Notes: generated from the sequence alone by a model not told the origin. A DNA stretch of 64,000 nucleotides from Azophilus sp965214305 (GCA_965214305.1 OZ243949.1:1550001-1614000), one strand, 5' to 3'. Positions 1 through 7,875 are shown, numbered from the stretch's first letter. Program-made: numbers and translations.

Positions 1-749
1 GCACGGCGGCGGCATCCGACAACCACGCTCTCGCCCTAGCCGACGTTAAACTGGAAAGCCCGGTCTTGGTGCCACCCAGGATATTGGCCGTCGGCCTGAA
101 TTATCTCGCGCACATCAATGAGATTCCCGAAGAAGCGCGTAAACGTCAGGGTTTGCAAGTGCCGAAAGTGCCGATCATCTTCAACAAGCAAAATACAGCA
201 GCCCAAGGACCTTATGATGCCATTCGGTTGCCGCCCGAATCCCCGGCATTGGATTGGGAGGGTGAACTCGGTGTTGTCATCGGCAAGACCTGTCGGCGGG
301 TACGCCGGGAACAGGCATTCGAGGTCATCGCCGGCTATACCGTCATCAACGATCTGAGTGTACGCGACTGGCAACGGGCCGCGCCTACCATGACGATGGG
401 CAAGTCTTGGGATACCCACTGCCCCATGGGTCCGGTTATTGCCACCGTGGACGAATTCGACAATCCCCCCGCCTTGGACATCCGCGTTACAGTGGATGGC
501 GAAGAAATGCAGAATTTCAACAGCAAAGACATGTATTTCAGCATCGCCGCCATCATCGAATATCTCTCAACGGCTTTTACTCTGCTGCCCGGTGATGTTA
601 TCGCCACCGGCACCTCGGAAGGTGTGGCCGCCTTTCGGCCGGACCAGCCCTGGCTGCAAGCGGGCCAAGTCGTCCGAGTGGAAATTGAAGGGATCGGATA
701 TCTCGAAAATACCGTCGAAAAGGATACGGGCGAAGGTTTTATTCGTTAG
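1..749 (+). CDS. FAH-family hydrolase/isomerase (5' partial)
   Basis: C-terminal part of a fumarylacetoacetate hydrolase-fold enzyme. The frame is open from base 3 to the TAG at 747-749, so the true start lies outside the window and the GTG at 66 is probably internal. Visible landmarks are the GLNY segment near the domain start, the acidic metal-binding stretch DWEGELGVVIG, the INDLSVRDWQ block and GDVIATGTSEGV near the end, all standard in the FAHD1/HpaG-like group, which cleaves or isomerises 2-oxo acid or catechol-derived substrates with Mg2+ or Mn2+. The FAH fold is certain; the substrate cannot be told. No partner pathway gene lies beside it: the next gene points the other way. Confidence 0.9.
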   Translation, partial: TAAASDNHALALADVKLESPVLVPPRILAVGLNYLAHINEIPEEARKRQGLQVPKVPIIFNKQNTAAQGPYDAIRLPPESPALDWEGELGVVIGKTCRRVRREQAFEVIAGYTVINDLSVRDWQRAAPTMTMGKSWDTHCPMGPVIATVDEFDNPPALDIRVTVDGEEMQNFNSKDMYFSIAAIIEYLSTAFTLLPGDVIATGTSEGVAAFRPDQPWLQAGQVVRVEIEGIGYLENTVEKDTGEGFIR

Positions 750-816
750 CAGCACATTGAATGGCATGCTCCCGAACGAGACGTTACCGCTACCCGACTC
801 CGACTAGGCAGCGACA

Positions 817-2109
817 CTAACCAAACTTCTCGTTCCAATCGCGCAGGGTGACGAAGCGGCCGTCTTCCACCACAGTGTAGTACACCCGCTGTAGACCTTG
901 GCGTCGGTCGGCACCGAAGGAAACCTGCTCACCAATGCCGAGATCGAAATTCTTTATTGAGAATACGGCCTGCTCCAAACCTTGCCGGGAGGGGTTGTCG
1001 CCCAAGCGGCTCAGTATCTCGACCATCAACTTGGCATCCAGGAACCCCTCCAGGCTAACGAAGCTTTGCGGAAAGGGTGCATAGGGTTCGGTCACCAATT
1101 CCGCCGGTCCCTTCGGGTCGTAACGATCCATGAAATCGCGGTATTCGCGAACCGCCGCGATAGATTCATCTTCGTAGCTTGGAACAACTTGGGAATTCAC
1201 CAACAGGCGCGTGTAGGGCTCGGCATCCTCATGCGACTCGACCAACAGTTCGAGCAAATTTTCGCTGCCGACAAAAGACAGATTGGCGATGGGTACACGC
1301 AGGTCCTGATCGACCGCATCCCGTGCAAAGGCGGCGCAAGCGGCGTAGGAGCCGACGCAGATTACCGCGTCCGGTCTGGCCTTTTTCAAGATATCCACCT
1401 GGGCGCGTAAAATGCTGGTGAACTGGGTACCGCGCTTGTAGGTTGCCTCACCGACGACGCTTTCCCCGTGCCTGGCCAACGCGGTCCGAACACCCGACCA
1501 GCCGCTGCGCCCATAGGCGTCCGCCTGGTAGAACACGGCAATGCGGCGCCGGCCAACCGCTACAAAGTTATCGACGAGGCCAGCGGTTTCCTGAGCGTAG
1601 GAGGCGCGCAAATTGAAGGCGAAATCACCATAGGGGGGCTCGCGCTGCGGGGCCGCTCCGGTAAAGGGAAAAAATAGGTAGGTGCCGCGATCTTGAAACT
1701 TTTTAAGCAAGGGCAGCACTCGGGTGACGGTGGGCGTGCCCACATAGCCGAACAACAGGAACACCTGATCTTCCACCATTAACTGCACGGTGTTGTTGAC
1801 CGCCGGGTCCGGCTGATAGCCGTCATCGTAGGTTTTTAGCCGAATTTGCCGACCGTTGACGCCACCTTGCCGGTTGACGTGCTCGAAGTACGCACTGGCA
1901 CCCCGATGTAATTCAATGCCCAGCCCCCGCGATGGGCCCGAAAATGCCGCCGACATCCCGAGCAGGAACTCGTCGTCGCTAACTCCGGCATCACCGGTGG
2001 TGGCGGGTGCGGTAAGCGGAGCGGAACCATCCGCGGTTCCTGCGTCGGCAAAGGCCCGCAACCAAGGCAAGGCTAAGCCAAAACCAAGAGCGCGGCGCCT
2101 AGTCGGCAT
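817..2109 (-). CDS. ABC transporter substrate-binding protein, branched-chain amino acid type
   Basis: 430-residue periplasmic binding protein of the Leu/Ile/Val-binding (Peripla_BP_6) family. The N-terminus TRRRALGFGLAL followed by a hydrophobic stretch looks like a Tat-type signal peptide. The mature part begins around residue 45 with DDEFLLGMSAAFSGPSRGLG, the typical opening in which the ligand pocket starts. The middle carries the usual alternating Rossmann-like segments (RRIAVFYQADAYGRSG, ARPDAVICVGSYAACAAFA). No permease or ATPase gene adjoins it, so it is an orphan receptor that may feed a distant Liv-type transporter or act in sensing. The ligand is unknown. Confidence 0.85.
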   Translation of the reverse strand: MPTRRRALGFGLALPWLRAFADAGTADGSAPLTAPATTGDAGVSDDEFLLGMSAAFSGPSRGLGIELHRGASAYFEHVNRQGGVNGRQIRLKTYDDGYQPDPAVNNTVQLMVEDQVFLLFGYVGTPTVTRVLPLLKKFQDRGTYLFFPFTGAAPQREPPYGDFAFNLRASYAQETAGLVDNFVAVGRRRIAVFYQADAYGRSGWSGVRTALARHGESVVGEATYKRGTQFTSILRAQVDILKKARPDAVICVGSYAACAAFARDAVDQDLRVPIANLSFVGSENLLELLVESHEDAEPYTRLLVNSQVVPSYEDESIAAVREYRDFMDRYDPKGPAELVTEPYAPFPQSFVSLEGFLDAKLMVEILSRLGDNPSRQGLEQAVFSIKNFDLGIGEQVSFGADRRQGLQRVYYTVVEDGRFVTLRDWNEKFG

Positions 2110-2305
2110 AGCTCGCCAACACAGTGGCTCGCGGGTAGGGCGACAAAGGCCAGCCCAAATGCTGCGCGTTGGTAGGAAACATCGCCTCGATCACGTTATG
2201 ACAGACCTGCTACTTTAACTCAATTTGCGCGGTTACTTTGAGCCGATTGGATAAGTGTACAACCACTAGCCCGGATATCTCACCAATTTTCGTCGCCAGC
2301 ACACA

Positions 2306-2401
2306 TTAAAAAGGTGCGGTGCCGCCGTCCACGCTCAGTGTGGTGCCGGTGATACCGGCCGTACCGCCGGTCACGGCGGCAATTTTTCCCTGCAATTTCA
2401 T
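2306..2401 (-). pseudogene. Collapsed short-chain dehydrogenase (N- and C-termini fused)
   Basis: A 31-codon open frame that reads as the two ends of one SDR gene joined in frame. The first 17 residues (MKLQGKIAAVTGGTAGI) match the SDR start, including the TGGxxGI nucleotide-binding turn. The remaining residues (TGTTLSVDGGTAPF) match the canonical SDR C-terminus. A normal SDR is about 250 residues, so roughly 215 codons are missing at one clean junction. It cannot fold as an SDR. The order ATG to TAA is intact, so the deletion happened within a once complete gene. Too short for routine gene calling. Confidence 0.8.
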
Positions 2402-2426
2402 GAATTAGATCTGTCGCATAAATAGG

Positions 2427-2595
2427 CTAGGCGCCTTTGCCCGCGGAAGTCGCGAAAGCGAAAAGCCGCTCTCATCCGCCCCGTCAACCGCTCAATTTCG
2501 TTGAATATGGCTCGATACTCGCCTCAATCGCCCGCCCAAAGGGACGGCGGCATCGAATTTTCACTTTCGCGACTTCCTAAGGCGCAGGCTCCTGG
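2427..2595. repeat. Repeat A, copy 1 (palindromic, CTAG-bounded, chimeric)
   Basis: 169-bp copy of the family A palindrome, starting at CTAG and ending at CTGG. Its inner arms come from two different sequence types: one end carries the ATCCGCCCCGTC version, the other the CCCGCCCAAAGGGACGG version, so the arms pair poorly. It lies between the SDR relic and the end of the cyclophilin gene. Confidence 0.85.
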
Positions 2596-2617
2596 AGAGG
2601 CAGGATTGACTTGACGT

Positions 2618-3181
2618 TCATGGTAGGCGCGTTGCCGCTTGAATGACAATATTCTGCACCGGCACGTCGTCCATACCCATGCGCCGCGTCGTCTCGCTCA
2701 ATTCAATAGCGGTGACTGCTTCCATACCTATAATCACCTTACCGAACACCGTATAGCCCGGCTCGGTCGGTTTTGCGTCGAGGAAGTTGTTGTCGGCAAC
2801 GTTGATAAAGAATTGCGCGTCCGCGGAGTCCGGATCCTGGGTGCGCGCCATGGCGATTGTGCCCCGCTTGTTGGAAAGGCCGTTAGACGATTCGTTGACC
2901 ACGGTGCGGGGCGTCTTGCGCAATCGCAGCGCATCATCGAAACCGCCACCCTGCACCATGAAGCCGGCGATGACGCGGTGAAAGATCAGGCCGTCGTAGA
3001 AACCCTCCTCGACCAGGCGCAGGAAGTTATCGACGGTTCGTGGCGACTCTTTGGGGAAGAGTTCGATGTCGATGTTGCCGACACTGGTTTCCAAGCGCAC
3101 CACCGGGGCAGACTCTTCCGCCGTGGCGGAAAGCGCCAAAAGTGCGGTCAACAGGGCGAGGCGGGGTTTGTTTTTGTTCAT
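2618..3181 (-). CDS. Peptidyl-prolyl cis-trans isomerase, cyclophilin type (periplasmic)
   Basis: 187-residue cyclophilin. The ATG at 3181 gives a short basic start and a signal peptide (MNKNKPRLALLTALLALSA), whereas earlier in-frame starts would bury the signal. The core has FHRVIAGFMVQGGGF and FFINVADNNFLD, the proline-binding and catalytic segments around the conserved Arg. It should speed proline isomerisation during folding of exported proteins, like PpiA of E. coli. It stands alone, with a repeat on each side. Confidence 0.93.
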   Translation of the reverse strand: MNKNKPRLALLTALLALSATAEESAPVVRLETSVGNIDIELFPKESPRTVDNFLRLVEEGFYDGLIFHRVIAGFMVQGGGFDDALRLRKTPRTVVNESSNGLSNKRGTIAMARTQDPDSADAQFFINVADNNFLDAKPTEPGYTVFGKVIIGMEAVTAIELSETTRRMGMDDVPVQNIVIQAATRLP

Positions 3182-3334
3182 CGGTGATATTCTAGGCATT
3201 GTGGGTATCTGCACCACCGTAACCTGTTACCGGCACTTTCGGCAAATTTCTGTAACGCCCTTAGTTGGCATTCCCGACACGCCCATCCGCGCATCTCACC
3301 AACCCCCTACTGCGAAAAACAAGGTTATTGAAGC

Positions 3335-3401
3335 CTAGGAGCCTGCGCCTTAGGAAGTCGCGAAAGCGAAAATTCGATGCCGCCGTCCCTTTGGGCGGGC
3401 G
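3335..3401. repeat. Repeat A, half copy
   Basis: Left half of repeat A starting at CTAG (3335-3338) and running through the GGAAGTCGCGAAAGCGAAAA block to the first inner arm (CCCTTTGGGCGGGCG). It then stops abruptly a few bases before the pdxJ stop codon. Confidence 0.8.
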
Positions 3402-3406
3402 TGGGA

Positions 3407-4174
3407 CTATCCCTCACTTATTACAGCCAAATAGGCGCGCACGGTGGCGGCGAGACCCCGCTCCAGGGCGGTGGCGATCAGCGCGTGGCCAATGGACACC
3501 TCGGCAATCTCACCAATCCGTCGAAACAATGGGAGATTCGCGAGGTCCAGATCGTGGCCCGCGTTGACACCCAATCCCAGGCCAAGGGCATGGTGCGCAG
3601 CACTGCGATAGCGTTCCAGCGAGGCTAGGCTACGCGCATCATCCACCCCGTAACGGGCAACCGTTTCCGCAAAGGGCCCCGTATACAGTTCGATACGATT
3701 GGCGCCCGTTTCCGGAACACGGTCGATTTGCTCGATTTCGGGGTCCATAAACAGGCTTACCCGCGCCCCGGCGGACTGATAGCGGTGAATCCTGGCCGAT
3801 AGCGCGGCGTTGTCGCCAGCAAGATCGAAGCCGTGGTCGGAGGTGAGTTGATTATCGTCATCCGGCACCAGGGTGGCCTGTTGTGGACGGGCGCGCTCGA
3901 TGAGTGCATCGAACCCGGGATAGCCGTTGCCCCGAGGTGCGGCAAATGGGTTGCCCTCGACGTTGAACTCAATATCGGGATAGGCGGACAACCATTGCGC
4001 GAGTTCAAATACGTCCTCGGGCCGTGCATGGCGCTGGTCGGGCCGCGGATGCAGAGTGATTCCCCCGGCACCCGCGGCCAGCACGGTCTTAGCCGCCTCG
4101 ACCAGGTTCGGGGTGCCGCCGCCGCGGGCGTTACGAAGCAGGGCAACCTTGTTGAGGTTAACACTCAGGCGCAC
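3407..4174 (-). CDS. pdxJ: Pyridoxine 5'-phosphate synthase
   Basis: 255-residue PdxJ, which condenses 1-deoxy-xylulose 5-phosphate with 3-amino-2-oxopropyl phosphate to make pyridoxine 5'-phosphate, the last step of DXP-dependent vitamin B6 synthesis. The TIM-barrel landmarks are present: NLNKVALLRNARGG at the start, ITLHPRPDQRH, FNVEGNPF, ATLVPDD, GVNAGHDL and SIGHALI near the end. The HPRPDQRH and FNVEGNPFAAP version is the one found in Xanthomonas-type and Bacteroidetes enzymes rather than the E. coli type. No acpS or recO neighbour is present, unlike the common recO-pdxJ-acpS order. Confidence 0.95.
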   Translation of the reverse strand: MRLSVNLNKVALLRNARGGGTPNLVEAAKTVLAAGAGGITLHPRPDQRHARPEDVFELAQWLSAYPDIEFNVEGNPFAAPRGNGYPGFDALIERARPQQATLVPDDDNQLTSDHGFDLAGDNAALSARIHRYQSAGARVSLFMDPEIEQIDRVPETGANRIELYTGPFAETVARYGVDDARSLASLERYRSAAHHALGLGLGVNAGHDLDLANLPLFRRIGEIAEVSIGHALIATALERGLAATVRAYLAVISEG

Positions 4175-4210
4175 GACAACAATCTCTTAATCCAGCGAGG
4201 TTCTGCCTCC

Positions 4211-4358
4211 CTCGGAGCCTGGACCGCAGGAAGTCGCCCGAGCGAAAATCCGCTATCGCCGCCCCGTCGGTTGGTCGATTGAGGCGAATATCCAGCCATA
4301 TGCAACGAAATCGAGCGGGCGACGGGGCGGATGAGAGCGGCTTTTCCGCCGCGCATTC
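4211..4358. repeat. Repeat A, copy 3 (right end replaced by repeat B)
   Basis: Near-full A repeat starting at a degenerate CTAG (CTCG, 4211-4214). The inner arms CCGTCGGTTGGTCGATT and AATCGAGCGGGCGACGG can pair, with G-U wobble. The expected terminal segment GGCAGAGGCTCCTAG is missing; after GCGCATTC the sequence passes straight into the left end of a B repeat. Confidence 0.82.
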
Positions 4359-4417
4359 CTGGTGTCCTGTCCCGCAAATAAGTGTGATTATTCGTGGCCG
4401 TTTCGGCCCCCGGCTTG
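4359..4417. repeat. Repeat B, left half, forming the end of yciB
   Basis: Left half of the B element, matching 5461-5518 almost base for base from GTGTCCTGTCCCGCAAATAA to TTTCGGCCCCCGG. It begins at CTGG, a degenerate CTAG. The last nine codons and the TAA stop of yciB lie inside it. Confidence 0.8.
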
Positions 4418-4987
4418 GTTACCGGCGGCCGGCGCGGACGCCTGGGCGGGCTCCGCCTGGGCGGTCAACAACCCAAGCCGATGCAGATAGAGCATGGTCA
4501 ACACAATGTAGGAAAAGGTAAGGCCAAAGCCGCCGACAAGCTTGTAGGTGACCCAAAATTCCATGGAAAAGTTGTAGGCGACGATCAGATTTAACGCGCC
4601 GGCAAAAAAGAACGCGGCCGCCCAGCCGAAATTGAGCCTTGTCCAGACCGCGTCCGGCAGTTTCAGGTGACCACCGAGTACCTTTTCTATCAGGTTGACG
4701 CGCAGGAAATGGCTACCGACCAGCGATGCCGCGAGTAGCCAATTAATCACGGTTGGTTTCCACTGAATGAAGGTTTCGTCGCGTAGCAGCAGCGTCAGCC
4801 CGCCAAAGCCAATACTCACCCAAAAAGTCAGCTTCAATTCGCGGCCCACCGGCTGACCGAGGAACTTGTAGGCGACCACTTGCAACGCCACCGAGACCAT
4901 TAATGCACCGGTTGCCCAATAGATGTCAGCCGCGAAGAACACAACCGTGAAAATGAGAATGGGGAGGAAATCCAACAACTGCCGCAC
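4388..4987 (-). CDS. yciB: Inner membrane protein YciB (septation protein A family)
   Basis: 199-residue polytopic inner-membrane protein with about five transmembrane helices, typical of YciB/IspA, which in E. coli supports envelope integrity and interacts with elongation and division proteins. It starts with the family's N-terminus (MRQLLDFLPILIFTVVFF) and keeps the conserved block RLNFGWAAAFFFAGALNL and the YKLVGGFGLTF helix. The final residues AGGRNGHE and the stop codon are encoded by an inserted half of repeat B, so the native cytoplasmic tail has been replaced. yciO lies nearby, as in enteric genomes, but is divergent and separated by repeats. Confidence 0.93.
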   Translation of the reverse strand: MRQLLDFLPILIFTVVFFAADIYWATGALMVSVALQVVAYKFLGQPVGRELKLTFWVSIGFGGLTLLLRDETFIQWKPTVINWLLAASLVGSHFLRVNLIEKVLGGHLKLPDAVWTRLNFGWAAAFFFAGALNLIVAYNFSMEFWVTYKLVGGFGLTFSYIVLTMLYLHRLGLLTAQAEPAQASAPAAGNQAGGRNGHE

Positions 4988-5070
4988 GTTTGTCTCAATG
5001 TTCGACTGGGAATACGCACACTAGCAACAATCGGCAACCCTGGCCAACCATTCGGCGGCGAATGGGCCTG

Positions 5071-5107
5071 GTTTGCAGCCGCGAATTCCGCAAGCAGAGG
5101 CTCCTAG
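5071..5107. repeat. Repeat A, right end only
   Basis: Terminal segment of A (GCAGCCGCGAATTCCGC through GCAGAGGCTC) ending at CTAG 5104-5107. The rest of the copy is absent. It opens the 720-bp gene-free stretch between yciB and yciO, which holds only repeat material: this A end, a C-like fragment around 5140-5165, the C1 palindrome and the B2 element. Confidence 0.8.
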
Positions 5108-5179
5108 GGTGCCGGAGACAATTTTCCCGCTGATGCGAGAAGGAGTGCGGCAAGCTGAACAGGCCCCTACGCCTCACCG

Positions 5180-5305
5180 TTCGGATAGAGCGGGCCTTTG
5201 GGGCTTCCCTTGGGGCGCAGGGCGCAATCTTCCTGCTTGTGTGAGAGGGGGCGGAGCAAGCCGAACGCGCCCCAAGGGAAGCCCCAAAGGCCCGCTCTAT
5301 CCGAA
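5180..5305. repeat. Repeat C, copy 1 (38-bp perfect inverted repeat)
   Basis: Two perfect 38-bp arms (5180-5217 and 5268-5305) around a 50-bp loop. The arms start TTCGGATAGAGCGGGCC and end in CCCTTGGGGCG. The loop is related, in reverse orientation, to the loops of the two C copies upstream of purM. A transcript would fold into a very stable hairpin. No coding content is credible here. Confidence 0.88.
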
Positions 5306-5460
5306 AGCATCCGATATGGCCCAGTGCGGCGGTGCGTCGGCATCCGCGACCCGCACGGTTTGTAAATCGAACGGCATCATGGGAAATGCCTCGAACGGAC
5401 AAGCGGCTTAGTGAGATAGGCGGGCTGGACTACCTCGCCCCCAACAAGTACCTTGCGGTC

Positions 5461-5625
5461 CTAGTGTCCTGTCCCGCAAATAAGTGTGATTATTCGTGGC
5501 CGTTTCGGCCCCCGGCCGCGTTGCTCCTCCTTCTGTGGGGCCTGCCACAGGGCGTCGTCGCGCCTTGCCGGGAACCGAAACGGCCTAGCGCCTAAAACCC
5601 ACTTATTTACGGGACAGGACACTAG
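5461..5625. repeat. Repeat B, full copy (miniature inverted-repeat element)
   Basis: 157-bp element flanked by CTAG on both sides (5461-5464 and 5622-5625). The terminal inverted repeats start TGTCCTGTCCCGCAAATAAG and differ at one base between ends. No ORF. A 4-bp CTAG duplication is what a transposase of the IS5 type would leave, so this is best read as a non-autonomous miniature element. Partial copies lie at 4359, 56902 and 63468. Confidence 0.85.
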
Positions 5626-5708
5626 CTAAGTGTGCCGAACCCGACACCCAAAATTCCACAAGGTACCGAGCCAATAAAGCCCGTTGACCAACCGCTGCCG
5701 CCCATTCG

Positions 5709-6320
5709 ATGAGCCAGTACTTGCTCGTACACGCCTGCCATCCGCAGCAACGGCTGTTGCGCCGGGCCGCCGAAATCGCCGAGGCGGGCGGACTGATCGT
5801 CTACCCCACAGACGCCACCTATGCCCTCGGTTGCCACATCGGCGACAAGGCGGCGCTGGACCGCATCCGCCAGGTGCGCCGCCTCGACAAGCACCACCAC
5901 TTCACCCTAACCTGCCGCGACCTCTCGGAATTGTCGGTTTACGCCAAGGTTGACAATGCCAACCACCGCATTATCAGACGGCTGACACCCGGCCCCTATA
6001 CCTTCCTGCTACCCGCCAGCCGCGAAGTACCCCGTCGCCTGGTGCATGCACGCCGCAAAACTATTGGCCTGCGGGTTCCGGACAACGCTATCGCCCGCGG
6101 GTTGTTGGAAGCGCTGGGCCAGCCGATGATGACCACGACGATGCGCCTGCCGGGCCAGGATACAGCGCTGCCGGACGCCGCGGAGATTCGTCAGGCACTG
6201 ACCCGTGCGGTTGATCTCATCATCGATGGCGGGCGTTGCGGTGTCGTTCCGACCACAGTGGTCGATCTCACGGGTGCGGAGCCTAGGGTCAGACGGCAAG
6301 GGCTCGGTGAACTCGATTAA
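5709..6320 (+). CDS. yciO: YciO, Sua5/YrdC-family protein
   Basis: 203-residue YrdC-domain protein aligning end to end with E. coli YciO: SQYLLVHACHPQQRLL at the start, GGLIVYPTDATYALGC, a KHHHFTL segment, TPGPYTFLLPASREVPRRL, KTIGLRVPDN and PTTVVDLTG near the end. YrdC/Sua5 enzymes make threonylcarbamoyl-AMP for the t6A37 modification of tRNA; YciO is a weaker, less understood paralogue, so a direct t6A role is uncertain. It stands alone, with repeats upstream and the insertion sequence downstream. Confidence 0.92.
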   Translation: MSQYLLVHACHPQQRLLRRAAEIAEAGGLIVYPTDATYALGCHIGDKAALDRIRQVRRLDKHHHFTLTCRDLSELSVYAKVDNANHRIIRRLTPGPYTFLLPASREVPRRLVHARRKTIGLRVPDNAIARGLLEALGQPMMTTTMRLPGQDTALPDAAEIRQALTRAVDLIIDGGRCGVVPTTVVDLTGAEPRVRRQGLGELD

Positions 6321-6369
6321 CCGTCCGGGGTCAAACCGGGCATTCCTCGTCAACCCCAACCCTCGGTGG

Positions 6370-6384
6370 GCAGTGTCGCGGTTG
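6370..6384. repeat. Target-site duplication, left (15 bp)
   Basis: GCAGTGTCGCGGTTG, repeated perfectly at 7861-7875 on the other side of the insertion sequence. Confidence 0.88.
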
Positions 6385-7860
6385 TGTTAGCCCAAAGCAG
6401 TAATGTCCCCTTTGCGCAAAGTTAAAGTGTCCCCTTTTTCATCGGGGAGGGGCTGTCTTGTCGAGTGCGGAGGTGTTGTTGAGCATGCGGGAGTCGGATC
6501 GGGCGGGAGTGATTCGCGATGTGGTGGAGAAGCGCCTGTCGCAGCGCGAGGCGGCGTTGCGGCTGCGGTTGAGTGTGCGCCAGGTGAAGCGCCTGGCGGC
6601 GCGCTACCGGGAGCGGGGCGCGGCAGGGCTGGTGTCGGGGCGGCGGGGCAAGCGGTCGAACAACGCGATCGACCCGGCGGTGCGCTGTGCGGCGCTGGAC
6701 CTGGTTCGCGGGCGCTACCCGGATTTCGGTCCGACCCTCGCTTGCGAGAAGCTGGTGGAGGCGCACGGTTTCAAGCTGTCGGCGGAGACGCTGCGGGGCT
6801 GGATGATCGAAGACGGGCTGTGGCGGCCGAAGGCGCGTCGGGAGGCGCGCGCGCATCCGAGCCGGCCGCGCCGGGATTGCCTGGGCGATCTGGTGCAGAT
6901 CGACGGTTCGCCGCACGACTGGTTCGAGGACCGGGGGCCGCGGTGCGCGCTGATCGTGTACGTGGACGACGCGACGTCGCGGCTGCTGGCGATGGGGTTC
7001 TGGCCGGCGGAGACGACCGAGGCCTACATGGAGACGACGCGGGCGCATCTGGCGGCCCACGGGCGTCCGGTGGCGTACTACTCGGACCGCCACAGCATAT
7101 TCCGGGTGAGCCTGCGGGGCCGGGAGGGTGGGTTGACGCAGTTCGGCCGGGCGCTGGGGACGCTGGACATCGCGCCAATCCACGCCGGCAGTCCGCAGGC
7201 CAAGGGCCGGGTGGAGCGGGCCAACCGGACGCTGCAGGACCGGCTGGTGAAGGAGATGCGGCTGCGTGGCATCTGCGGCATCGAGGCGGGGAACGCCTAC
7301 CTGCCGGCGTTCATGGCGGACTACAACCGGCGTTTCGGCGTGGCGGCGCGCAACCCGGCGGACGCGCACCGGGCGGTGTTGCACAACGACCGGGAGCTGG
7401 ATCTGATCCTGTGCGAGCAGCACGAACGCAAGCTGGCGAAGAACCTGTCGATCAGCTTCGAGGGCGACACCTACCAGGTGACCGGGCAAGGCCGGGGCTA
7501 CCGGCTGCGGGGTGCCGCGGTGACGGTGTGCAAGGGCTGGAACGGCGCGGTGGCTGTGCTGCGCGACGGCCGCGAGCTGCCGGTCGAGTTGCTTGCCGGG
7601 GGCGGGGATCCGCCGCCGGTTGAGGATGGGAAGAGCGTGCGGTCGCGGGTGGACAGGGTCAAGGCGCGGCAGCGGTCCCGGCCGGACTGGAAGCCGCCAC
7701 CGGACCACCCCTGGCGACGCTCTTTCAAGACCGGCGCGGGGGCGGCCGCCGGATAGCCGCGGCGCGGCCTTGCGCTCCGGTCGCTACGCTCCCTCCGCGC
7801 AAGGCCGAAGGGGACATCTCTACTTTGGAGAAAAGGGGACATTTCTACTTTGCTTTGACA
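6385..7860 (+). mobile_element. Insertion sequence, IS1202 (ISNCY) type, complete
   Basis: 1,476-bp element with imperfect inverted ends of about 29 bp (TGT...ACA, 22 of 29 matching by eye), each containing AATGTCCCCTTT. Each end has a second GTCCCCTT box about 25 bp further in, probably transposase binding sites. A perfect 15-bp direct repeat flanks the element. The single transposase is intact. Perfect target duplications and an intact gene point to a recent insertion between yciO and the cold-shock gene. Confidence 0.88.
6458..7756 (+). CDS. IS1202-type transposase (HTH plus DDE integrase core)
   Basis: 432-residue transposase. Residues 10-60 form a helix-turn-helix (SQREAALRLRLSVRQVKRLAA is its core region). 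The rve-type catalytic core follows with D149 in VQIDGSPHDWF, D210 in YYSDRHSIF and E253 in KGRVERANRTLQ. The C-terminal part (about 330-400) is the small beta-barrel-like domain usual in this group. Translation probably starts at the TTG at 6458, preceded by GGGGAGGGG. It is the only gene of the element and should catalyse its movement. No frameshift or stop is seen, so it may be active. Confidence 0.88.
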   Translation: MSSAEVLLSMRESDRAGVIRDVVEKRLSQREAALRLRLSVRQVKRLAARYRERGAAGLVSGRRGKRSNNAIDPAVRCAALDLVRGRYPDFGPTLACEKLVEAHGFKLSAETLRGWMIEDGLWRPKARREARAHPSRPRRDCLGDLVQIDGSPHDWFEDRGPRCALIVYVDDATSRLLAMGFWPAETTEAYMETTRAHLAAHGRPVAYYSDRHSIFRVSLRGREGGLTQFGRALGTLDIAPIHAGSPQAKGRVERANRTLQDRLVKEMRLRGICGIEAGNAYLPAFMADYNRRFGVAARNPADAHRAVLHNDRELDLILCEQHERKLAKNLSISFEGDTYQVTGQGRGYRLRGAAVTVCKGWNGAVAVLRDGRELPVELLAGGGDPPPVEDGKSVRSRVDRVKARQRSRPDWKPPPDHPWRRSFKTGAGAAAG

Positions 7861-7875
7861 GCAGTGTCGCGGTTG
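7861..7875. repeat. Target-site duplication, right (15 bp)
   Basis: Second copy of GCAGTGTCGCGGTTG. Immediately after it lies GCAGGCTCCTAG, the last bases of an A repeat (CTAG 7886-7889), so the insertion hit DNA next to an A remnant. Confidence 0.88.

Noticed and set aside
6422..7708. 428-codon minus-strand frame across the transposase
   Set aside because: Shadow of the transposase; composition is Arg/Pro/His-rich and no family is recognised.
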